From Caldifarciminota bacterium (GTDB lineage Bacteria > Hydrothermota > Hydrothermia > UBA1063 > CAJXJZ01), in NCBI GenBank assembly GCA_027038175.1, contig JALVYB010000023.1, forward strand, positions 1 to 56,978: DNA of 56,978 bases, in the 5' to 3' direction. A program made the position numbers and the translations under genes. A model generated the notes under the pieces. That model saw only the letters and a list, made by a program, of their open reading frames with translations, made no database searches and was not told the DNA's origin. Within the stretch, counting starts at the first letter, position 1. Each line of letters begins with the position of its first letter. Shown here piece by piece: positions 28,181 to 35,059 of this stretch.

Positions 28181-28495
28181 ATGAAAGATTTTAAAGATAA
28201 CTTCGACTTCTTTAGTGTATCCAGACCAGGTAAAAATGATGTAATAGCTGGATTCAAAGGCTCAAATATTCACATACATGCTGGATTAGATTGGAACAGG
28301 AATGAAAAGTATTTAAGCATCACAGATGAAAGTTATCCCGTAGGAGACCCGAGACGAAATGTGTTTCACAAATCCTGGTCTATATTCCAGCCGTCACCTA
28401 TAGATGGTATGTTGAGAGAAAATCCAGCAGTCAGAAGGGAAATAGATGGGCTCAACAGTGCTTTCAATATCATTGATAACCTTCTGGACAAGTAG
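28181..28495 (+). CDS. Hypothetical protein upstream of second TIR gene
   Basis: A 104-residue soluble protein, no recognised family. It has a strong ribosome-binding site (AAACAGGAGGTTCACC, the same leader type as the minus-strand operon) and ends 15 nt before the TIR gene. It may be a partner of that TIR protein (inference from operon). Confidence 0.6.
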   Translation: MKDFKDNFDFFSVSRPGKNDVIAGFKGSNIHIHAGLDWNRNEKYLSITDESYPVGDPRRNVFHKSWSIFQPSPIDGMLRENPAVRREIDGLNSAFNIIDNLLDK

Positions 28496-28510
28496 TTTAT
28501 AGGGGGTAAA

Positions 28511-29146
28511 ATGGCTCAGATATTCGTATCACATAGTAAAGAGGATAAGGAATTAGTTCTCTTCTTTTCACAAGCATTCAAGGGTACTAATGTGAATCCC
28601 ATTTTTGAAGAATTTAAGCAAATTACGTCTGGTACAAGAACTCCTCCAAAGGTATTGCGGGATATAGAAAATTCCAATGCTGTGTTTGTGATACTTAGCC
28701 ATAATGTGCACAGAATACCATATACTCGGGATTGGGTAGTCTGGGAAGCGGGGGTTGGGAAAAATAGAGATATTTGGGTGTTTGAACCTTATAGAGATTT
28801 AGGCAAGATTCAAGTGGCAATACCTTATCTCAGGCATTATGTAGTATTTGGACTTAACGTAGCCTGGTTAGAGTATATACGAAATATTATTAAGTCCTAT
28901 GATGACTCTCACGTACTACCCACAATCTTTGCTGGGGCCGGTTTGGGGGCAATGTTATCAGAGAAAAAGAAAACAGAGGGAGCAGTATTGGGTGGTGTTG
29001 GAGGTGCCATTGCAGCCTCTCTTTTAAATAATCAAAAACCTGAAGGAATAAAGGTGAAGTGCCCTAAATGCTATTCAACGTATAATATTCATATTCCCAA
29101 TAATCTGTACGCCTTTAGGTGTCCGGTGTGCAATAGTGTGTTATAG
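28511..29146 (+). CDS. TIR - glycine zipper - zinc ribbon protein
   Basis: A 211-residue protein in three parts. Residues 1-120 are a TIR domain (IFVSHSKEDKELV; AVFVILSHNV; WVVWEAGVGK with Glu79 in the catalytic position). Residues about 141-176 are a Gly/Ala-rich zipper (FAGAGLGAMLS, LGGVGGAIAASLL) like those that enter membranes. Residues 183-211 are a CPKC...CPVC zinc ribbon. TIR would be the NAD-cleaving effector and the zipper a membrane anchor or pore. Probably a defence protein with an unusual layout. Confidence 0.75.
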   Translation: MAQIFVSHSKEDKELVLFFSQAFKGTNVNPIFEEFKQITSGTRTPPKVLRDIENSNAVFVILSHNVHRIPYTRDWVVWEAGVGKNRDIWVFEPYRDLGKIQVAIPYLRHYVVFGLNVAWLEYIRNIIKSYDDSHVLPTIFAGAGLGAMLSEKKKTEGAVLGGVGGAIAASLLNNQKPEGIKVKCPKCYSTYNIHIPNNLYAFRCPVCNSVL

Positions 29147-29198
29147 TGTGTTAAGGACAAATAGATAAAATATCGGCCGAACTCAAATCACCGGTCAA

Positions 29199-29414
29199 CT
29201 AACTATTCTCAGCAATGTAAAAAATATCTTCGATCTTCACTCCAAAGAATCTGCTCAGTTTAAATGCGAGCAGGAGTGAGGGTGTATATTTCCCTTTCTC
29301 TATGGCTATTATTGTTTGCCTGGAGACTCCAATTTCTTTTGCAAGTTTTTCCTGGGTAATGTCTCCTTTCTTTACCCGCCATTCCTTGAGTTTATTCTTA
29401 ATCTTCATCTCCAA
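29199..29414 (-). CDS. XRE-family transcriptional regulator
   Basis: A 71-residue Cro/CI-type helix-turn-helix protein: QEKLAKEIGVSRQTIIAIEK is the classic HTH, and TPSLLLAFKLSRFFGVKIEDIF the usual tail of the YozG/short XRE group. It overlaps the membrane-protein gene before it, a pair seen widely where the regulator controls its own operon. It should bind the 20-bp direct repeats at 29836-29876. Confidence 0.9.
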   Translation of the reverse strand: MEMKIKNKLKEWRVKKGDITQEKLAKEIGVSRQTIIAIEKGKYTPSLLLAFKLSRFFGVKIEDIFYIAENS

Positions 29415-29820
29415 GCCCCTTTTTCATATAGTATAGCCCGTAAATACTCTGCATAAGCATGGTAAGAATAAAGGTTACCCAGATAATGCCCCATAGAGCC
29501 CATGCAGGAACAAGAATACTGTTGCCAGCATAAGGAGCCATGTAGTAAATAAGAAAAATAGAGAGAAACATCAAAACCCAGGTAATTCTGATTGAGTTCA
29601 TCGTAACTTTTCTGTTTATTTTGCGTATCATTTCATCCTGTTCTTCTTTCAACTTCCTGCGATAAAGAGCAGAAGGTAAGGCTATAAAACCCAGGAGCCC
29701 AAATAATGTCATTACTGCGTACATATTCCCATGAGTTATTATAGCCAGGACTATCGCTACTATTATAATACTCAGGATTATCCCTATATTGATTTTCCAT
29801 ACTTTTTCATGGTATGTCAT
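29398..29820 (-). CDS. Membrane protein paired with XRE regulator (DUF2178-like)
   Basis: A 140-residue protein with four hydrophobic helices (about 9-28, 34-50, 76-97 and 104-130) and a basic cytoplasmic loop (YRRKLKEEQDEMIRKINRK). It resembles the DUF2178-type membrane proteins that come with short XRE regulators. Function unknown. Strong start (AACAGGAGGTAAAAG). Transcribed from the self-regulated promoter at 29851-29879. Confidence 0.7.
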   Translation of the reverse strand: MTYHEKVWKINIGIILSIIIVAIVLAIITHGNMYAVMTLFGLLGFIALPSALYRRKLKEEQDEMIRKINRKVTMNSIRITWVLMFLSIFLIYYMAPYAGNSILVPAWALWGIIWVTFILTMLMQSIYGLYYMKKGLGDED

Positions 29821-29835
29821 CTTTTACCTCCTGTT

Positions 29836-29879
29836 AAGCATACATTACATATTGTAAAGCATACATTACACATTGTCAA
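29836..29879 (-). promoter_or_regulatory. Autoregulated promoter/operator of XRE operon
   Basis: On the minus strand TTGACA (29874-29879) and TACAAT (29851-29856) are 17 bp apart. Two direct repeats of 20 bp, 29836-29855 and 29857-29876, differ at a single base and have a 21-bp period (two helical turns). One covers the spacer, the other the -10 and start. This is what a repressor-controlled promoter looks like. Confidence 0.8.
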
Positions 29880-29947
29880 GTAATCTTTACATATAACCTG
29901 GGGGGGATTAAAACGCCCGTAATTACAGGAGAATATCCGGAAAACTC

Positions 29948-29976
29948 TTGACAAATCCCTTCCTTCCCCTTATAAT
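29948..29976 (+). promoter_or_regulatory. Strong forward promoter upstream of recombinase gene
   Basis: TTGACA at 29948-29953 and TATAAT at 29971-29976, 17-bp spacer. Predicted +1 is near 29983, inside the dif-like site. It reads into the 340-bp region with the octad array and the recombinase gene. Recombinase binding to the site could block it. Confidence 0.8.
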
Positions 29977-30003
29977 TAAAACATAATGTATATTATGTTT
30001 TAT
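29976..30003. other. dif-like Xer recombination site
   Basis: A 28-bp site with 11-bp arms and a 6-bp centre TGTATA (29987-29992). The arms are inverted repeats matching at 10 of 11 positions. The core CATAATGTATATTATGTT is the same 18-nt core I know from the Escherichia coli dif site. A XerC/D-type recombinase gene lies 320 bp downstream, so this is very likely the site where plasmid dimers are resolved. Confidence 0.75.
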
Positions 30004-30040
30004 TTTAAAACAAAAGAGACCACCATATACGCCAGATTGC

Positions 30041-30083
30041 TAATAATACAAAGATTACAGACGGTCATATTTTCGTATTATTA
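30041..30083. repeat. Inverted repeat between dif-like site and octads
   Basis: TAATAATAC pairs with GTATTATTA, separated by about 25 bp. It may be an operator or an RNA hairpin in the recombinase leader. Apart from this, the dif-like site and the octad array, the 29821-30324 gap holds no convincing gene. Confidence 0.4.
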
Positions 30084-30140
30084 TAAAGTTATGTTGCATT
30101 TTCAAAAGTCAGTAAAATGGTTATGAAAAATTATCAAAAT

Positions 30141-30276
30141 ACTGAAAGACTGAACTGTGGGTATGAGGGAATACTCAATGACTTCGTTAAGTATTTATGG
30201 CAATACTTAAATACTAATTTAAGTCTTTCAGTTAAAATTCAAAGTAGTAAATATGTCATGACGGCACTTTGTAAAT
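30141..30276. repeat. Octad array 2 (8-bp degenerate tandem repeats)
   Basis: Cut in steps of 8 from 30141 the sequence reads ACTGAAAG, ACTGAACT, ..., ACTCAATG, ACTTCGTT, AAGTATTT, ATGGCAAT, ACTTAAAT, ACTAATTT, AAGTCTTT, CAGTTAAA, ..., ACGGCACT, TTGTAAAT. The same ACTTAAAT / AAGTATT types fill the array beside parA. A 24-bp perfect inverted repeat (TTAAGTATT-TATGGC-AATACTTAA) lies inside at 30187-30210. Probably bound by the plasmid's RHH protein; see the finding on dimer resolution. Confidence 0.6.
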
Positions 30277-30324
30277 GTTCTAAAAGGGCATGTTTTGAAT
30301 CCATCATAACGGGAGGGTGGTAAT

Positions 30325-31152
30325 ATGATAAAAATCGACATAGATGGCTTTAAAAAGCATCTTGAAAGTCGACAGGTATCTAAATATACCCTTGAGTCTT
30401 ATTTGAGCGATTTAAGGGCATTTATGGACTTCCTTTCTAAACATCCAGAGATAAATACCTGGACTGATGCTATTGAGTCCTGGTTATCCTCTGAGGATAT
30501 TAAACCGAGTACCGCAAAGAGACGGGCATCCTCTTTGAAATCATACGCAAGGTGGCAGAAAATAGGTGAAGTGCTGTCTTATACTTTTAGATGGGGTAGA
30601 GAGGTTAATCTTCCAAAGGTTCTTTCAAGTGCTGAACGGAAGAAGATAGAAGAAGCAGCAGAGAAATACGGTAGGGACCATGCAGACCTCTTGTTACCAA
30701 CAGCAGTATTGCTTATGAGCAGGCTTGGATTGAGGATCTCCGAAGTGGTGAATTTAGGAATCAAGGACATTAACCTTAACAATATGACCATAAGAATAAG
30801 AGGTAAGGGTCAGAAAGACGCTGTATTACCTATACCAAAGGGATTAAAAGCAAGACTAAAACTCGTGTATAAGATGCTCGGCAACTCCAATGCAGACCCT
30901 GAGACCAGGATATATCCATACCACAGGACAACCTTATGGAGAAAGATAAAGGAGATAGGAAAGATGGCAGGAGTGGAATTAACTCCACACACATTGCGAC
31001 ACACAGCGGCAACTGAGATGTTAAAGAGGGGAGCAAACTTGAGAGTGGTCCAGAAAGTACTAAGACACTCCTCAATAGCCACTACACAGAAATATACGCA
31101 TCTGACAGTGGAAGATATAAGAGAGGAGATGGAGAAGATTGGGTGGGAGTGA
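30325..31152 (+). CDS. Tyrosine recombinase, XerC/XerD-like
   Basis: A 275-residue recombinase with an N-terminal SAM-like core-binding domain (to about residue 95) and a full catalytic domain: RLGLRISEVVNL (Arg I), GKGQKDAVLP (Lys), HTLRHTAATEML (His-x-x-Arg), HSSIATTQKYTHLT (His/Tyr nucleophile). All active residues are present. The size fits single-chain Xer proteins (XerA/XerH type). With the dif-like site upstream it should resolve plasmid dimers. Strong site GGGAGGGTGGTAAT. Confidence 0.92.
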   Translation: MIKIDIDGFKKHLESRQVSKYTLESYLSDLRAFMDFLSKHPEINTWTDAIESWLSSEDIKPSTAKRRASSLKSYARWQKIGEVLSYTFRWGREVNLPKVLSSAERKKIEEAAEKYGRDHADLLLPTAVLLMSRLGLRISEVVNLGIKDINLNNMTIRIRGKGQKDAVLPIPKGLKARLKLVYKMLGNSNADPETRIYPYHRTTLWRKIKEIGKMAGVELTPHTLRHTAATEMLKRGANLRVVQKVLRHSSIATTQKYTHLTVEDIREEMEKIGWE

Positions 31153-31159
31153 GGGGGGG

Positions 31160-31270
31160 ATGAAAGTAATGGCTGTAGATCCTGCTCTAAAACACACAGG
31201 CATTGCTATTCTTGAGGGTGAAAAGGTAATTGCATTGTATCATCTCAATGCAGGCAAGGAGGTAGATTAG
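31160..31270 (+). pseudogene. RuvC-like N-terminal fragment (36 codons)
   Basis: An ATG after GGGGGG opens a 36-codon frame starting MKVMAVDPALKHTGIAILEG, the first beta-hairpin of RuvC/RNase-H-fold resolvases with its metal-binding Asp (residue 7), then stops at TAG. The rest of such a protein (about 150 residues with further acidic residues) is missing. It is either a decayed resolvase gene or a coupled mini-gene: its end carries the ribosome-binding site of the next gene and its stop codon touches the next ATG. Confidence 0.55.
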
Positions 31271-31510
31271 ATGGCATACAAGGTTTTGAAGAAAGAGGAG
31301 ATAACGGAGACAAAGGATTACTGGGGCATACCTGCTCCCAAGGTGTATGATGCAGCCATATACGAAGACACAAGAGCAAACGGTATTATATTTGTTAGAT
31401 TTGATGAGTTCTGGAAGGTTTGGAAATATAGAACAAATAAAGGAGGATGGGCCAAGATAAAAGACAGAGAGATAATTGAGCAACTCAACAATATTACAGA
31501 TAAGGGCTAA
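31271..31510 (+). CDS. Small hypothetical protein, 79 residues
   Basis: Soluble, charged and aromatic-rich (FDEFWKVWKYRTNKGGW). No family recognised. Strong Shine-Dalgarno AAGGAGGTAGATTAG, located in the RuvC-like fragment, so expression is coupled to it. Confidence 0.55.
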   Translation: MAYKVLKKEEITETKDYWGIPAPKVYDAAIYEDTRANGIIFVRFDEFWKVWKYRTNKGGWAKIKDREIIEQLNNITDKG

Positions 31511-31540
31511 TACTTTTTTTGTAGTATCAAAAATAGTCTT

Positions 31541-31569
31541 TTGTGTTAAGCGACTATCTCCCTTATAAT
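31541..31569 (+). promoter_or_regulatory. Leaderless promoter of HU gene
   Basis: TTGTGT at 31541-31546, 17-bp spacer, TATAAT at 31564-31569. The ATG at 31576 is 6 nt beyond the -10, the place of the expected +1. Confidence 0.75.
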
Positions 31570-31575
31570 AGTTAC

Positions 31576-31869
31576 ATGGACAAAAAACGACTTGCAAAGC
31601 AGATAAGAACTCTCACAAAAGGAGCTATTTCTTACTCCAAAGCATATAAGGTTGTAGATGTTTTCATTGAAGTAGTAAAAGAAAGACTTGCGAGAGATAG
31701 AAAAGTAGTGGTTACAGGTTTAGGAACGTTTGAGGTCAAATGGCGTAAAGCAAGAAAATCTCACAATATCAACACAGGGAAAATACAAACTGTTCCAGGG
31801 CGTTATTCGATTCGTTACAGACCGAGTAAAAGATTAAAGGAATTTATAAAAAAATTAGATGATGAATAA
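31576..31869 (+). CDS. HU/IHF-family DNA-binding protein
   Basis: A 97-residue histone-like protein: MDKKRLAKQIRTLTKGAISY..., VVVTGLGTFEVKWRKARKSHNINTG (the GxGxFxxxxR..R.G.NP region), and IRYRPSKRLKEFIKKL (end). It bends DNA and could help origin opening, recombination and transfer. The ATG at 31576 matches the family N-terminus; there is no Shine-Dalgarno and the promoter -10 is 6 nt upstream, so it should be leaderless. An upstream in-frame start at 31543 falls within the promoter and is rejected. Confidence 0.92.
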   Translation: MDKKRLAKQIRTLTKGAISYSKAYKVVDVFIEVVKERLARDRKVVVTGLGTFEVKWRKARKSHNINTGKIQTVPGRYSIRYRPSKRLKEFIKKLDDE

Positions 31870-31873
31870 TAAA

Positions 31874-31912
31874 AAAGGGGAATCCCACCATGTAAAGTAG
31901 GGACTCCCCTTT
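31874..31912. terminator. Bidirectional terminator between HU and SSB genes
   Basis: AAAGGGGAATCCC pairs with GGGACTCCCCTTT with A- and T-runs on both sides. It serves the two convergent genes. Confidence 0.85.
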
Positions 31913-31918
31913 CATTCT

Positions 31919-32293
31919 CTATTCTTCTACTTCCTCACCACTTATTTCTTCAACATCCTTTTCCATAGGCTGTATTCTTCTTGCCACAATTTCAATGACA
32001 GTTTTCTTGTTGCCATTGCTTTCATATTCCCGGCTACGAAGTCTTCCTTCTACAAATACCGCCATTCCCTTTCTTAGCTTTTCTTTCGCATATTCGCTTC
32101 CTTTCCCGGCAAGCAGCACATTGATAAACAAAGTTTCTTTTTCCCACGTATCTCCCTTTTTGTAGTGCCTGTCGTTTGCCATCCTGGCGTAGAGTATAGG
32201 AGTACCCTTAATGGTATATCTTATCTCCGGGTCCTTTACCAGGCGACCGGAAAGGTTTACCTGATTTATACTTGGCATTTTTAACTCTGCCAT
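31919..32293 (-). CDS. ssb: Single-stranded DNA-binding protein
   Basis: A 124-residue SSB: NQVNLSGRLVKDPEIRYT, then INVLLAGKGSEYAKEKLRKG and FVEGRLRSREYES, the OB-fold core. It protects single strands in transfer and replication. The tail is acidic (DVEEISGEEVEE) but lacks the DxxPF tip that recruits partner proteins in most bacterial SSBs, an interesting loss. Last gene of the long minus-strand operon; strong site AGGAGGTGCGAT. Confidence 0.92.
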   Translation of the reverse strand: MAELKMPSINQVNLSGRLVKDPEIRYTIKGTPILYARMANDRHYKKGDTWEKETLFINVLLAGKGSEYAKEKLRKGMAVFVEGRLRSREYESNGNKKTVIEIVARRIQPMEKDVEEISGEEVEE

Positions 32294-32303
32294 ATCGCAC
32301 CTC

Positions 32304-32870
32304 CTATTTTTTAAAGACCTTTAAAAAAGTAGTTGATTCCCTTATTTCCTCTGGTTCAAGTACAGCAAATTTGTAATTCCCTCCCCACAATACATTCGGG
32401 GGATATTTCTTATGAAGATAATTTTTACAGGTATTTTCAAAATCCTCTCTATTCCACGCAAACCATACGGGGTTTGTCCTTCTTAGCTGGTTGTAAGTAT
32501 CTACAACCGCTTCTATTTTCTCTAATGCTCCTTCACTGTACATGTAATCTATCGCCAGCTCTCCTTCATTATCCCGAAATTTGATTTTAAGCCTTCCCGC
32601 AGGCATTATACGTGCCAAGAAGTGACGCTCTGTTATATGTCTGCCCGAAATAAGGTCAATATAAATATTTAATGCGTATGCTACTCTTTTTGAGTCTCTA
32701 AAGGATATAGAAAGTATAAGAGGTCGTGCTTCGACATCCCTGGAAAAAAATGTATGAAGAATAAGAACTCTGATGCTATCCATGTCAACTTCGTATGCGT
32801 CCTCAAGCCCTTCTACAACCACAGAACTCCATTCTTCCGGGTCTACATACCCCTTTATCTTCCTTCTCAT
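32304..32870 (-). CDS. Hypothetical protein, 188 residues
   Basis: Soluble protein of mixed fold, not recognised. It overlaps the gene before it by 4 nt (ATGA) and lies 10 nt before ssb, so it belongs to the same operon. Two Trp/Arg-rich stretches (NPVWFAWNREDF) near residue 130. Confidence 0.6.
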   Translation of the reverse strand: MRRKIKGYVDPEEWSSVVVEGLEDAYEVDMDSIRVLILHTFFSRDVEARPLILSISFRDSKRVAYALNIYIDLISGRHITERHFLARIMPAGRLKIKFRDNEGELAIDYMYSEGALEKIEAVVDTYNQLRRTNPVWFAWNREDFENTCKNYLHKKYPPNVLWGGNYKFAVLEPEEIRESTTFLKVFKK

Positions 32871-33115
32871 TCCTTAACCTCCATAACAGAAGGAACAAAT
32901 ACTATTTTCCCATTCTCATCAACAATTTTATCTCCCGTCGGCAGTAGTACTTCCACCTGGTTAAGAAGATTAAAATGTGCAAATGGACAGGGTATCATAT
33001 CTGATATAAGAAGAAGCCCAGTTCTCTCGCAGTATATGTGCCCATTTTGCTGTTTATAATAAGGACACTTCATACAAAAGTCTATAGATATGCTTAATGG
33101 CATATCACCAATCAT
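32867..33115 (-). CDS. Small Cys-rich protein, zinc-binding candidate
   Basis: An 82-residue protein with CMKCPYY...YCERTG...PCPFAHF, four Cys that could hold zinc or an Fe-S cluster. The ATG at 33115 follows AACAGGAGGGTGGGT; a start at 33139 is possible but has no good site. Unknown function; operon member. Confidence 0.6.
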   Translation of the reverse strand: MIGDMPLSISIDFCMKCPYYKQQNGHIYCERTGLLLISDMIPCPFAHFNLLNQVEVLLPTGDKIVDENGKIVFVPSVMEVKE

Positions 33116-33344
33116 ACCCACCCTCCTGTTTATGTCCAAAAGACTTATAAGTCCCCTCTATAACAAACCTGCCTTCCATGATTAATTTATGGAAATAATC
33201 TACTGACATAAGTGAGTAGTATATTCCTTTACAATTCTTAATACACTCTCTCAAGATTTTATTGTTCAGCCTTTTGCATTTCCATACTGCGTTTTCCGCA
33301 TCACGGACGATGAATTCCTCGGTTTTACTTGTCGTCATCATCAC
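33105..33344 (-). CDS. Small hypothetical protein, 79 residues
   Basis: Soluble, Lys/Arg-rich protein with three Cys; unknown. Overlaps both neighbours by a few nt, with GAGGAG just before a run of ATG codons. Its expression is tied to the operon. Confidence 0.55.
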   Translation of the reverse strand: MMMTTSKTEEFIVRDAENAVWKCKRLNNKILRECIKNCKGIYYSLMSVDYFHKLIMEGRFVIEGTYKSFGHKQEGGYDW

Positions 33345-33541
33345 TCCTCATTACGATTCCTCATTACGATTTTTCTGCCCTTTAAAGTGTAAGTTTCCTT
33401 CGCTGTTCCAGAGTTTTTTTCATGTTCTTCAGTATCTGACTTCTTACCATCAATGTATGTAGCCCTATTAATCCTGTCAACCCGGATCAGTATCCATAAA
33501 ACTATTCCCCCTATAACCCAGTAAACAATTGGGCTAACCAT
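33341..33541 (-). CDS. Small single-span membrane protein
   Basis: A 66-residue protein: an N-terminal membrane segment (residues 5-20, VYWVIGGIVLWILIRV) and a charged cytoplasmic tail. Unknown. Starts after CAAGGAGGTAGAAA and overlaps the coiled-coil gene. Confidence 0.6.
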   Translation of the reverse strand: MVSPIVYWVIGGIVLWILIRVDRINRATYIDGKKSDTEEHEKNSGTAKETYTLKGRKIVMRNRNEE

Positions 33542-34616
33542 TTTCTACCTCCTTGTTTATAACAATCTTCCTTACCCCCACTCCTTTAACTCTTACAAGT
33601 TTGGGGAGTTTTTGTAGGTCTTCCTCTAAAGACGTCTCAAGATGCTGCATTATTTTTCTCACTCCGCTTGGTAACTCCTCATACTTCACTGTTCCTTGGT
33701 CTACCATCTTTTTTAGCTCCCTAAGCCTCTTTGAGATCTCCCGGTCCCCAAAGATATTAAATTTCTCCAGGGCATTAATTTTCTCGCTGATCTTTTGGAA
33801 AGTATAATTCACTGATGGGCCATGCACTGTGTCTTCCATTAAAATAAACTTCTCCATTCGCTGTATGAAGTCGTTAATAGTTGCTATTATCTGTTTCTTA
33901 TACTCTATCTTCATTTGAAGGAGGGCTTCCTCAAGCTCACTATGAACCCTATCCTCATATTCCCGCATCATCTGATTTATTCTATTCTCATGTTCCCTCA
34001 GAATCTCAAGTTCTTTTACTGCAAACCTTACAGCCCTTCGTCTATTAATAGATTTCAGAGAAAGAGGAACTGCATCCATATAAGACCAGGAAAATGCAAA
34101 CTTGCCACTGATAAACTCCATAGTTGGCACCTGCTCCTCCAGGACATCTCTCAGGTGTGGATACTTCTCTATAAGGCGAGTCCTGTAATCATCATACCTG
34201 CCCAGAAAATCTGACACCTTAGCATCCCACTCCTTCTTTAGAGAAGAAAGCTTATCTTCCAACTCAGGGACCAGAGAAAATGGGACGAATCTCACAGACT
34301 CTGAAGGTGCAAGTGGGTATCTCATACTTAACTCTATAACCCTATATCTTATTCTTCCGGCAAGGCTCTTAAATTTATCTATCTCCTCTTTTGGAACAAG
34401 GTATTTAAAACCGAGCCTTACAAGTCCATCAGGGATCTTTTCTATATCGACGCCCATCTTCTCCAGGTCTGACTTCTTTAGGATAGTCTGGCCACTCCAA
34501 TGAGTAAGTTTAAGGAAAAGGAGAACTCCCTGGCTGATTTGAATTTCCGCTTGAGAAAGGGAGCCAATTTTCCCTTCTCTTTTACGGATTTCCTGTCTAA
34601 TCTCATCTGCTTTCAT
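33534..34616 (-). CDS. Coiled-coil protein, DUF3150-like
   Basis: A 360-residue helical protein. It resembles the DUF3150 group: an N-terminal helix, PEEIDKFKSLAGRIRYRV-like region, RYDDYRTRLIEKYPHLRDVL and FISGKFAFSWSYMDAVPLSL, followed by long coiled coils. Members occur near MoxR ATPases and VWA proteins on plasmids and phages, as here. I take ATG 34616 (MKADEI...) rather than 34631. It may be a structural or substrate adaptor for the AAA proteins (inference). Confidence 0.55.
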   Translation of the reverse strand: MKADEIRQEIRKREGKIGSLSQAEIQISQGVLLFLKLTHWSGQTILKKSDLEKMGVDIEKIPDGLVRLGFKYLVPKEEIDKFKSLAGRIRYRVIELSMRYPLAPSESVRFVPFSLVPELEDKLSSLKKEWDAKVSDFLGRYDDYRTRLIEKYPHLRDVLEEQVPTMEFISGKFAFSWSYMDAVPLSLKSINRRRAVRFAVKELEILREHENRINQMMREYEDRVHSELEEALLQMKIEYKKQIIATINDFIQRMEKFILMEDTVHGPSVNYTFQKISEKINALEKFNIFGDREISKRLRELKKMVDQGTVKYEELPSGVRKIMQHLETSLEEDLQKLPKLVRVKGVGVRKIVINKEVENG

Positions 34617-34857
34617 TGGCCCACTTCCCAAATATATACTCTCTTTCTTTCCTTATGCACTCCTCTCTGCTCGGGCTCTTTGCTATCACTTTACCGGTGG
34701 CAATCTCAGTGGCAACCCAGACTTTCTCCTCGTTAGAAAACTCTACCTGAGTTACCCGATGTATCTCTGGCTCTCCAAGGTCCAATAGCGGTAATTTGTC
34801 TGTGTAGAGAGTCTCAATAGTACCGGAAGGTGTGATTCTTACCACCCACTTTTCCAT
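34603..34857 (-). CDS. Small protein in the AAA/DUF1257/DUF2997 cassette
   Basis: An 84-residue protein beginning MEKWVVRITPSGTIETLYTD, whose start resembles that of the DUF2997 protein next to it (MKKIIVKITPEGEIEIEAEG). It may be a divergent duplicate of it. Overlaps genes on both sides. No function known. Confidence 0.55.
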   Translation of the reverse strand: MEKWVVRITPSGTIETLYTDKLPLLDLGEPEIHRVTQVEFSNEEKVWVATEIATGKVIAKSPSREECIRKEREYIFGKWANESR

Positions 34858-35048
34858 GTCTCACCTTCCTGCTTGTTTTTCTGAGAGTAATCTACTTCAT
34901 AGTATTCTGGTTTCAGCTTTCTATTCTTCTTTCCATCGAATATCATTTCCAGGAACTGTGTGGCATCAACACAGCTCTTGCCCTTGAATCCTTCCGCTTC
35001 TATTTCAATTTCTCCCTCTGGAGTAATTTTCACTATTATCTTCTTCAT
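34839..35048 (-). CDS. DUF2997-family protein
   Basis: A 69-residue protein: IIVKITPEGEIEIEAEGFKG then SCVDATQFLEMIFDG and PEYYEVDY fit DUF2997. The family has no known function and is usually encoded next to DUF1257 (Ycf35-like) and Ycf46-like AAA genes, as here. Strong site AGGAGGGTAGCAA. Confidence 0.75.
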   Translation of the reverse strand: MKKIIVKITPEGEIEIEAEGFKGKSCVDATQFLEMIFDGKKNRKLKPEYYEVDYSQKNKQEGETWKSGW

Positions 35049-35059
35049 TTGCTACCCTC

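Noticed and set aside
30117-30323. 68-codon frame upstream of the recombinase
   Set aside because: It lies wholly in the octad array, has no Shine-Dalgarno and its codons follow the 8-bp repeats.
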